Below are positions 1 to 5,716 of a stretch of 7,186 bases of DNA, in pieces. The stretch is from Thermodesulfovibrionia bacterium (GTDB taxonomy: Bacteria; Nitrospirota; Thermodesulfovibrionia; UBA6902). The position numbers and the translations under genes were made by a program. The notes below the pieces were generated by a model that saw only the letters and a program-made list of their open reading frames with translations, was not told the DNA's origin and made no database searches. The stretch covers positions 1 to 7,186 of the forward strand of contig CAMYJJ010000149.1 in NCBI GenBank assembly GCA_947258735.1. Direction: 5' to 3'. Position 1 is the first letter of the stretch, and each line of letters begins with the position of its first letter.

Positions 1-900
1 AGTTTAAAGCCCTTAAACCCGGCCAATGCGCCAGACCCCTTTGAAGAAAAGGCCCTCCATCAATTTGAAGAGGGATCAAGGGAAGTTTCAATGAAGGAAA
101 CTGCCAACGACAGGACAAGTTTCCGGTACATTGTTCCTCTGAATGTGGAGAAAAGCTGTCTTAAATGCCACGCAAAGCAGGGCTATAAAGTGGGGGACAT
201 CCGCGGAGGGATCAGCGTATGGTTTGATATTACAGAGATTGAACAGTCCCTGAAAGTCAATAAGATAATTATCACAACCCTTGGGATCGTTACGGCTGTT
301 TCCCTGCTGGGTATTATTTACGCCTTTACCTTTGTTCTCATGAAAAAAATTGATGAAGCCCGGGGCCGGATTGAAGAGCTGGCTATCAAGGACGACCTGA
401 CAGGTCTCTACAACAGACGGTACCTCAATATAAAACTGAAAGATGAAATCCAGAGGTCCCGGAGGTTCAAGCTAAACTTGGGATGTATCATGCTTGACAT
501 CGATTTTTTCAAAAAAGTAAATGACACCTTTGGGCATCAGGCCGGTGACATGATTTTAAAAAATATTTCAGCTGCTGTATCAGAAAACTGCCGCACCATA
601 GACACCGTGGCCCGCTACGGGGGAGAAGAGATCATTATCGTGCTTCCCGGTCCCGACCTGAAAGCGGTCTATAACCTGGCTGAAAGAATACGAACGGCAG
701 TTGAACGCTTAGAGAATGAATATGAGCAAGGCGTCACCATACCCGTAACGATCAGTCTCGGTGTTAGCAGTTTTACTCCTGATGATTTAAGCAAGATTAC
801 CAGCGGCGATCAGATAGTAAAGTACACTGACACCGCTCTCTACAGGGCGAAAGACAAGGGAAGAAACAGGGTGGAAATTGCCGAGAACATTGTGATGTAG
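1..900 (+). CDS. Heme-domain (DUF3365/Tll0287-like) membrane diguanylate cyclase, 5' end outside window
   Basis: The frame is open from base 1, so the ATG at 91 is internal and the true start lies upstream. The 299 visible residues begin with a DUF3365/Tll0287-like periplasmic region carrying a c-type heme motif CLKCH (bases 157-171) followed by GDIRGGISV. One membrane helix (about bases 262-342) and a short linker lead to a complete GGDEF domain: DDLTGLYNRR, DIDFFKKVNDTFGH, the signature as GGEEI (619-633), and a C-terminal ALYRAKDKGRN. An RTID inhibitory site (592-603) sits five residues before the signature, as in PleD, so product feedback is likely. From family knowledge it makes cyclic di-GMP from two GTP; control by heme, redox state or a gas ligand is inference. 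The final Ile instead of Phe in the signature is a mild deviation. Domain calls are firm; the ligand is unknown. Confidence 0.93.
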   Translation, partial: SLKPLNPANAPDPFEEKALHQFEEGSREVSMKETANDRTSFRYIVPLNVEKSCLKCHAKQGYKVGDIRGGISVWFDITEIEQSLKVNKIIITTLGIVTAVSLLGIIYAFTFVLMKKIDEARGRIEELAIKDDLTGLYNRRYLNIKLKDEIQRSRRFKLNLGCIMLDIDFFKKVNDTFGHQAGDMILKNISAAVSENCRTIDTVARYGGEEIIIVLPGPDLKAVYNLAERIRTAVERLENEYEQGVTIPVTISLGVSSFTPDDLSKITSGDQIVKYTDTALYRAKDKGRNRVEIAENIVM

Positions 901-1215
901 AGCAGCCTCGGCTGGAATGTTACACTGGACAGCGACGCCCGTGTCACGGGAAGCAATGAAATTAACATCGCGATTCGTAACGCGGAAAATTCTCCTCTGG
1001 ATATTGAGAAAATTACCATACTGCGAAGCCGCCCTTCAGGATCGGGGCAAGATGCCTATTTCGATCCGGTCAGGTTACATGAGGGACTCTACAGGGTTCA
1101 TGCTACGTTCCCGGCCCACGGTTTATGGGATATGATAATTAAGGTTACTCATAACGATGATTCCCTTACATTCAGTAAACGCCTGTATAGAGAAAAAGGA
1201 GTTCCGAAAAAATGA
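901..1215 (+). pseudogene. FixH/YtkA-like domain remnant without start codon
   Basis: Directly after the TAG at 898-900, the same frame stays open for 104 codons to TGA at 1213-1215. The translation begins SSLGWNVTLDSDARVTGSNE and shows the FixH pattern: a W-x-V opening, G-x-N, an NSPLD turn, an RP pair, a GLYR strand, a GLWD turn and a final basic strand. FixH family members are small membrane proteins of the fixGHIS cluster, linked to copper transport and cbb3 oxidase assembly, with an N-terminal helix before this domain. That helix and any ATG, GTG or TTG start are absent; the only in-frame ATG lies deep in the domain. I infer a remnant created by deletion, or a non-standard start. The codons still read as good protein, so the damage may be recent or an assembly error. 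A FixH-like identity is likely; function as encoded here is doubtful. Confidence 0.62.
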
Positions 1216-1373
1216 AAAAAGTACCGCACTGTTTTCCCCTTTCTTTTCTTATTCTGCTGACACTGTCTCTTTCTGCTCAGATAATAAGGGCGAGATTGAA
1301 AAAGTATCGCCTACAGAATTCCCACCACTCTCTGCTGCTATGCTAAAGAAGGAACTGATAGGAACCATGAACA
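1212..1373 (+). pseudogene. Exported protein stub, probably frameshifted and truncated
   Basis: The ATG at 1212 overlaps the stop of the FixH-like remnant (ATGA), a typical operon junction. It opens a signal-peptide-like start (MKK, then hydrophobic PLSFLILLTLSLSA) but runs into TAA at 1344-1346 after 44 codons with an implausible basic tail. From about base 1275 the next frame reads better, as DNKGEIEKVSPTEFPPL, and stays open until it enters the 3' end of the opposing SUMF1-fold gene near 1374. I infer a one-base shift near 1270-1285 and loss of the 3' part. No family is recognised. The alternative is a short real signal-peptide ORF without function. Confidence 0.35.
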
Positions 1374-2213
1374 TTACTCGGTTTTCACAATGCGGACGCC
1401 GAGACGGCGTGATGTAAAGCTCGGATTGCGGTGACGGCGAAGGGAACATCTCAGGAGTTTCGACTTGAGGTTCCAGCTGCCACCCCGTACAATACGGTCA
1501 GTGCCGCGGTGAGGTCCCTGAGGGTTCGTCTTTAGGCTTTCAGCATAATAATATTCGTCATACCAGTCTACCACCCACTCCCACACGTTTCCATTCATAT
1601 CATATATGCCTACTCCATTGGGCTCCTTTTGCCCGACAGGATGTGTTTTCCATCCTGAATTACTACCATACCATGCGAACCTCGTGAGACTGTTTCCTCC
1701 GGCATATTTCTCCTGTCTGCCTCCGCTCCTACAGGCATACTCCCACTCTGCCTCGGTCGGCAAGCGGTATCGGGTGTCTGTCCTTTTGTTAAGCCGGCTG
1801 AGAAACTCCTGAACATCGTTCCAGTCCATGGTTTCTGCAGGACACTGGTCTCCACACTCCCTGAACTGGGAAGGGTCATTCCCCATAATGTCCCTCCACT
1901 GAGCCTGGGTTACCTCGTATTTACCTATAGAGAAATCATCCACACAGACCTCGTGAACCGGTTTCTCATCTTCGTCACAGTCACTCGTCCAGCTTCCGCA
2001 ACCCATCGCAAAACATCCTCCTTTGATAAAGACAAATTCCATTTCCGTGCCAGGATCTGTGTAACTCTTTTCGCTAACCTCACCCGGCTCTAAATGTGGT
2101 TCTGGCAGTATCAGGCCGGATCTTTGGTCCGGATAAAGACCCTGTTCTGATTTTTCCTGACTAGATTTATACAGGTAAAAACCGCCGACAAGGAGCAGAA
2201 TGAAAACTGACAC
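1374..2213 (-). CDS. Membrane-anchored SUMF1/FGE-fold protein lacking FGE active-site cysteines
   Basis: This 279-residue frame starts at GTG (2211-2213). It has an N-terminal hydrophobic anchor (residues 2-15), a linker, and a full FGE-sulfatase domain (PF03781 type) from about residue 57: GGCFAMG, KYEVTQAQW, YRLPTEAEWEYA (149-160), YDMNGNVWEW (204-213), RGGSW (243-247) and the end LGVRIV. True formylglycine-generating enzymes have two catalytic Cys at +2 and +7 after the GGSF/Y motif; here both are Leu (249, 254), so formylglycine formation is not expected. A structural or ligand-binding periplasmic role, or another SUMF1 subfamily, is inferred. The GTG has no ribosome site before it and cuts into the anchor. 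The frame stays open upstream to 2258, adding a Lys-rich segment and more of the helix, then meets TGA at 2259-2261. The native start is probably the ATG at 2260-2262, separated by a one-base shift. Confidence 0.88.
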   Translation of the reverse strand: MSVFILLLVGGFYLYKSSQEKSEQGLYPDQRSGLILPEPHLEPGEVSEKSYTDPGTEMEFVFIKGGCFAMGCGSWTSDCDEDEKPVHEVCVDDFSIGKYEVTQAQWRDIMGNDPSQFRECGDQCPAETMDWNDVQEFLSRLNKRTDTRYRLPTEAEWEYACRSGGRQEKYAGGNSLTRFAWYGSNSGWKTHPVGQKEPNGVGIYDMNGNVWEWVVDWYDEYYYAESLKTNPQGPHRGTDRIVRGGSWNLKSKLLRCSLRRHRNPSFTSRRLGVRIVKTE

Positions 2214-2259
2214 AAGAAAAAGTGAGATGTTCTTTTTACCCTTTATATTCTTATCCTTT

Positions 2260-2271
2260 CATTTTTCCTTT
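2260..2271 (-). promoter_or_regulatory. Ribosome binding site and ATG one base out of frame with the SUMF1-fold gene
   Basis: On the minus strand, AAAGGA (2266-2271) sits just before ATG (2260-2262). Read as is, the ATG meets TAA after three codons. Removing one A from the AAA run at 2257-2259 would give M-K-D-K-N-I-K-G-K-K-N joined to ISLFLVSVFILLL, a normal signal-anchor start. This supports a frameshift mutation or a sequencing error. An in-frame ATG also exists at 2277-2279, but it reaches the TGA after six codons and has no good ribosome site. Confidence 0.5.
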
Positions 2272-2297
2272 ATACTCATGAAACAATATTTTCGTTC

Positions 2298-2339
2298 CAG
2301 GGTCCGCCTTTGCTTTCTGCAGCAAACATGTCCACCCTG
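2298..2339. repeat. Nested inverted repeat upstream of the SUMF1-fold gene
   Basis: Outer arms CAGGGT (2298-2303) and ACCCTG (2334-2339) enclose inner arms TTTGCT (2309-2314) and AGCAAA (2321-2326) with a 6-base loop. It could fold in the leader of the SUMF1-fold transcript or at the 3' end of the upstream gene's transcript. There is no T-run, so it is not a classic intrinsic terminator. Confidence 0.35.
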
Positions 2340-2361
2340 CTCATTGTCTAAACGACCCGGT

Positions 2362-2387
2362 TGCAATTATATTGCATTGGGATTGCA
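2362..2387 (-). promoter_or_regulatory. Possible -10 box within an ATTGCA repeat cluster
   Basis: TGCAAT-TAT-ATTGCA (2362-2376) is an inverted repeat, and a further ATTGCA follows at 2382-2387, 11 bases from the second arm, about one helical turn. The minus strand of 2366-2371 reads TATAAT. No good -35 box lies at 16-18 bp. It may be an activator- or repressor-controlled promoter of the SUMF1-fold gene; this is weak evidence. Confidence 0.25.
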
Positions 2388-2401
2388 CGCTGCTATATCA
2401 A

Positions 2402-3757
2402 CTATTTAGCGAGATCCCCATCTTCGTTTTCTGATTCTTCAGGATATTCCTGATAATCTTTTCTCACATACCCCTGTACTCGAAACAGCGCCTTGCGGTA
2501 TTTGGAGATGTGAGGTTTAAGACGAAAGGCCTTTTGAAACTGCTCAAGGGCTTCAGAATAATTACCCATATCGCGGTAGGCCTTTCCCAGCCAGTATGCC
2601 GCGCTTGCGCTTTCCGGTTTCTTTTCTACCCGTTTCAGGGCGACCCTGAGCGCACTGTCCAGATGCTGATCTGCCATTTCTTTATCACCCATCTGGCGAT
2701 AGGTTTTTGCCAGGGAAAGATTGCTGGATACATTTTCCGGTTTTATCTTCATGCGTCTGGAATCGATATCAAGCGCCTTCTGGAGGTAAAGATCTGCCTT
2801 TTCTTCTTTGCCCTGCTTGTCATAACAGGTTGCAAGCCTTCTCTGAATGGAGGCGCGCCCCGGCTCCCGTTTGTCCATCTCATGATACAGGCGTGCCGCA
2901 ATGTTCCACTGTTTGTAGAGCCTGTATCTGCTGGCAAACTTTTCAATGCCATTGTTCATTCTGCTTTCCATTCGTGCCTTTATGCGGGGGGATGCATAGG
3001 ACGCATACGTTGCTGTAACTGACAGCACCATTACACAGAGAAAGATCACCACGGTGCCAACGGCAATGCGTCGGGAGAACGATGCATCTCCCGGGGTTTG
3101 ATGAACGTCAAGGCCCTGCCGATGGTCTGTCCAGTAATAAAAGGAGGTAATGGACAGGGCAAAGGGGGTGAGTATTTCAGCGACCTCCGCCTCATTAAAA
3201 CTCAGGAACCCCAGTTCGAGAAATGCGCTGCATACAAAGAAGGGCCAGACATAGAGCGGAGGCGCGGGAATGCCCCTTTTCTCTATCCACAGAGCAGCCT
3301 TCCATCTAAGACGAATGGCAAGGGGATATATCAGACCATAGAGAATGAATCCAAGCGAGATTATAAATGCAATGGTTTTCTTTAGCGGCGTTCCAAAGGG
3401 GCCGGTAAAGAAATTGTGGATATTGGTCTCCCTCTGAAGGTTGTGGGTACGGAAGAAATCAGGGCTTTCTATGTCGAATATGCGCTGGCCCCATGATATT
3501 TCCTCTCCGATCACATAAAAACATGCAAGAGTTAAAACGGCAAAAAAAATCCGGAACCGCGACTTTGCTAAAGCCAACTTTAGTGAAAAGACCATGGCAG
3601 CAGCAAAAAAGAACACCTGCATCCACTCGCCGAAAAAATCCTCATAGGTAGCGACAATATATGCCATCGGAAACCTGACAGCCATGACAACATAGGCGCT
3701 CACTATGACAGTGAACAGGACGGAGGCAACAATTACATGAGATTTGCTTTTAAACAT
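2402..3757 (-). CDS. Polytopic membrane protein with GEEISWGQR motif and C-terminal TPR repeats
   Basis: The 451-residue protein has about seven hydrophobic segments (near residues 8-28, 45-64, 68-84, 127-149, 167-186, 192-208 and 231-252). The motif GEEISWGQR (84-92) follows the third segment, then DIESPDFF and a short IHNFF stretch. This motif recurs in uncharacterised bacterial membrane proteins; I know of no assigned function. Residues about 303-418 form three TPR-like helical pairs (ATCYDKQGKEEKADLYLQKAL; LAKTYRQMGDKEMADQHLDSAL; LGKAYRDMGNYSEALEQFQKAF), a fold that usually binds partner proteins. The tail is acidic. The ATG at 3755-3757 fits the first helix, but no clear ribosome site precedes it. 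It lies upstream of the SUMF1-fold gene on the same strand with a gap of about 140-190 bases, so co-transcription is possible but not shown. Confidence 0.85.
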   Translation of the reverse strand: MFKSKSHVIVASVLFTVIVSAYVVMAVRFPMAYIVATYEDFFGEWMQVFFFAAAMVFSLKLALAKSRFRIFFAVLTLACFYVIGEEISWGQRIFDIESPDFFRTHNLQRETNIHNFFTGPFGTPLKKTIAFIISLGFILYGLIYPLAIRLRWKAALWIEKRGIPAPPLYVWPFFVCSAFLELGFLSFNEAEVAEILTPFALSITSFYYWTDHRQGLDVHQTPGDASFSRRIAVGTVVIFLCVMVLSVTATYASYASPRIKARMESRMNNGIEKFASRYRLYKQWNIAARLYHEMDKREPGRASIQRRLATCYDKQGKEEKADLYLQKALDIDSRRMKIKPENVSSNLSLAKTYRQMGDKEMADQHLDSALRVALKRVEKKPESASAAYWLGKAYRDMGNYSEALEQFQKAFRLKPHISKYRKALFRVQGYVRKDYQEYPEESENEDGDLAK

Positions 3758-3785
3758 AGTATAGTTTGATGAAATACAATAATAA

Positions 3786-3791
3786 ATTATA
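3786..3791 (-). promoter_or_regulatory. Possible -10 box for the membrane-TPR gene
   Basis: The minus strand reads TATAAT, 28 bases upstream of the ATG at 3757, in an AT-rich stretch just after the preceding gene's terminator. No convincing -35 box is present at 16-18 bp. Confidence 0.3.
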
Positions 3792-3845
3792 TCAGCTTGC
3801 TAAATTGAATGACCAGTATAATTTTCTTGAGATCAGAGTCCGGAC

Positions 3846-3878
3846 AAAAAAAGAGGCCCGGCTGATGCCGAGCCTCTC
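3846..3878 (-). terminator. Rho-independent terminator of the SD-rich exported protein gene
   Basis: On the minus strand the stem AGAGGCTCGGC / GCCGGGCCTCT (one T-G wobble) closes a 4-base ATCA loop and is followed by seven T. It begins about 28 bases past the TGA at 3906-3908. It separates this gene from the membrane-TPR gene. Confidence 0.9.
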
Positions 3879-3905
3879 ATAATCTTCAATAAGTACGTGA
3901 CCCTA

Positions 3906-5414
3906 TCACCTTGTCCACCAGTTTAATCCCTGCCACCACCAGTATGACGAGTCACCGGAGTCGCCCTGCATTTCACTGTCTGAATCACTGTCACTGTCTG
4001 CGTATGTATGGTCGCCCATGACGTATTCAATATTTACGGTCACTGAGGCCTCATCCATGCACTGATCGGCGCACTCACCGTTTGTGCATGACGATGCCAG
4101 GAATCCCTTTACCTGTACCGTGTTTGTTACATCGTCGGTCACACAGTACGTCAGCTCTACGGTTTCTGACGATCCTTCAGGGAAGGATGGAAAGTACGCA
4201 ACCTGTCCGAGTTTATTGTCATGTGCGGAGACGTTTACAAGATCCGCTCCATTGTTCGTAATTACATATGTGTAAGTGACCACCTGATTGACCGGGCAGA
4301 CATAGTTGCAGATGCCCTGGCTATCGCTGTCCGAATCGTAGACAGTACCTGAATCATTCTTGTAACCATAATGATAACTATAATGTTCACTGTCAGAATC
4401 ATCGGAATCGTAATGGGAATCTGAATCCGAGTCATTATCACAGTCACCGGAATCAGTGTCGCCGTCACCGTCAGAGTCCGAGTCAGAATCACTGAAGTCC
4501 TTAAAAACGCCTTCACAGGAACAGTTACCTCCGTTAAGGGGATCACTGTCTGAATCAGAGTCATTGTCACCGTCACCTGAGTCAGTGTCACCGTCGCCGT
4601 CGGAGTCGGAGTCAGAGTCGCCTGTGGGGACTTCATTGTCGCATGGACATTGAACAATTGGTTTGTCTACGGTTTTTGTGACCTCTATTTCACAGAACTT
4701 AGGAGTGAAAACGCCGTCAATAACTCCGTTTATATTAAAATCACCACCTTCGCAAAGATCAGCACCGCCAGTAATGATCATGGTGCTCCCTGCCAACCGG
4801 TCAGCGTGCAGGGCTGACTCGAATTCATCGATGAACCGTGAAGGATTGGTCGCTGTTGTGGCTGTCGCCCCGACAACATAATTCAATGTAGTCATGTCAT
4901 TCGGGTCGAGGTTGACACCAGTCGGATGCAGGGCCCACCCCGAGCCAACATTATATATCTTCATTCCGGGCATCGCTACGTCACCACCCACTACGAAATC
5001 ACTTATGAAGTACGTATTAGAAGGGGGATTTGGACCCGGTGCGCTGACCTCGAGCTGCGCACCCGGCTGAGTTGTCAATGATGCTGCCCCAACGATGCAA
5101 TCTGCTGCAGCTATGGTCGCATTTTGTAATAAAACGCGTACGTCATTGGGTGGGGGCGGAACAGGGGGAACAAACATGATCGTCTCATCAGCGGGTTGTG
5201 TAAACGGGGTGAATACGGTTCCGTCGGAATACTGCACACTGGTAACATACGCATTTAGGAATGTCAAAGAGACATCCCCGCTCACAGGATCGACCGTGGA
5301 CCTCAGGGTCCCTGAATACGTTGCTTGCGGCGGCTGTATCTGCGCCCAGACACTACCTGCAATTACACATAAAATAAGTGATGCAAAAAATACTGTCCAT
5401 AGTATACGTCTCAT
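3906..5414 (-). CDS. Secreted protein: N-domain, DUF11-like fold split by an Asp-Ser-rich insert, Trp-rich tail
   Basis: The 502 residues start at an ATG with a strong ribosome site (GAAAGGAG, 5424-5431). A Sec signal peptide ends near SVWA-Q (residues 21-25). Residues about 25-235 form a domain resembling the N-terminal part of the neighbouring PEP-CTERM protein. At 241 a DUF11-like strand begins (CEIEVTKTVDKPIVQC); its expected continuation, PVNQVVTYTYVITNNG, appears only at 374. Between them lies an insert rich in Asp and Ser (266-365), flanked and interrupted by Cys pairs (CPC 256-258, CSC 298-300, C369, C373). The DUF11-like part runs to about 463. A second short DSDSDSDS run (473-480) leads to the unusual end SSYWWWQGLNWWTR. 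Acidic DxDxDG patterns (for example DSDGDGDTD) suggest calcium binding. No PEP-CTERM, LPXTG or other known sorting signal is seen. I infer a surface or matrix protein; the role is unknown. Confidence 0.88.
   Translation of the reverse strand: MRRILWTVFFASLILCVIAGSVWAQIQPPQATYSGTLRSTVDPVSGDVSLTFLNAYVTSVQYSDGTVFTPFTQPADETIMFVPPVPPPPNDVRVLLQNATIAAADCIVGAASLTTQPGAQLEVSAPGPNPPSNTYFISDFVVGGDVAMPGMKIYNVGSGWALHPTGVNLDPNDMTTLNYVVGATATTATNPSRFIDEFESALHADRLAGSTMIITGGADLCEGGDFNINGVIDGVFTPKFCEIEVTKTVDKPIVQCPCDNEVPTGDSDSDSDGDGDTDSGDGDNDSDSDSDPLNGGNCSCEGVFKDFSDSDSDSDGDGDTDSGDCDNDSDSDSHYDSDDSDSEHYSYHYGYKNDSGTVYDSDSDSQGICNYVCPVNQVVTYTYVITNNGADLVNVSAHDNKLGQVAYFPSFPEGSSETVELTYCVTDDVTNTVQVKGFLASSCTNGECADQCMDEASVTVNIEYVMGDHTYADSDSDSDSEMQGDSGDSSYWWWQGLNWWTR
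4416..4619 (-). repeat. Two copies of a 25-codon SD-rich unit, 129 bp apart
   Basis: Copy 1 is 4545-4619 (residues 266-290) and copy 2 is 4416-4490 (residues 309-333). The proteins match at 24 of 25 residues (Gly282 vs Cys325), while by hand count the DNA differs at about 14 of 75 bases, almost all silent. One Ser even switches between AGT and TCC. The intervening 18 residues carry the CSC motif and are not repeated. It is an internal coding duplication, not a CRISPR array. Confidence 0.8.
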
Positions 5415-5541
5415 TTCTTAATTCTCCTTTCACGTTATTTTTATAAATAAAAGCAAATGCCCTTTCTGGGTCATCTAAATTCTTCTTTTCGCATGTCGAA
5501 TGGTATACAGTGCAGCTTACAGAATCAATACTATTTAACAA

Positions 5542-5569
5542 ATTTTATCATGTGACTTTGCATTGTCAA
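5542..5569 (-). promoter_or_regulatory. Sigma70-type promoter of the SD-rich exported protein gene
   Basis: On the minus strand a perfect TTGACA (5564-5569), a 16-bp spacer ending in an extended -10 TG, and TAAAAT (5542-5547) form a near-consensus promoter. The start would be near 5535, giving a leader of about 120 bases. The leader holds a small hairpin (5457-5474) but no riboswitch that I recognise. Confidence 0.75.
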
Positions 5570-5648
5570 GGTATAATTTTGCTTCGTTATAATAATATTG
5601 AATTTTTAAATGACAAACGTTGGATACCTACGATAGTAGTTGTGAGAC

Positions 5649-5681
5649 AAAATTAAATTATCTTGTTAGAAACAATTTAAT
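5649..5681 (-). terminator. Possible weak AT-rich terminator after the PEP-CTERM gene
   Basis: The minus strand has ATTAAATT and AATTTAAT arms enclosing a GTT/AAC pairing, followed by TTTTG. It lies 36 bases past the stop of the PEP-CTERM gene and upstream of the next promoter. The stem is all A-T outside, so termination would be weak. I see nothing else in the 302-base gap 5415-5716 besides this, the promoter and the leader. Confidence 0.3.
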
Positions 5682-5716
5682 CCTTAAATACACATGAAAC
5701 ACTGACCTGTAACCTA

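Noticed and set aside
898..900. Pyrrolysine insertion at the TAG
   Set aside because: The cyclase domain is complete at the TAG and no Pyl genes are visible, so readthrough is kept only as an alternative to deletion.
917..1135. 72-codon open frame on the + strand
   Set aside because: It overlaps the FixH-like frame, which has the better protein pattern; this frame looks random.
2510..3022. 170-codon open frame antisense to the membrane-TPR gene
   Set aside because: The minus-strand frame has clear TM and TPR patterns; the antisense frame has none and no start signal.
4320..4619. CRISPR-like array from the periodic SD repeats
   Set aside because: There are only two diverged copies and they are coding; no fixed repeat with unique spacers is present.
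4262..4657. Open frames on both strands across the SD region, rich in Thr/Val or Ser/Glu
   Set aside because: They arise from the GAY-TCN/AGY hexamer repeats of the SD coding frame and lack ribosome sites.
5353..5541. 62-codon minus-strand frame over the leader of the SD-protein gene
   Set aside because: It begins at a TTG near the promoter without a ribosome site and overlaps the signal-peptide coding part.
5415..5541. Cyclic di-GMP riboswitch in the leader
   Set aside because: The conserved GEMM core elements were not found on inspection; the cyclase at the other end of the window is no evidence for it.
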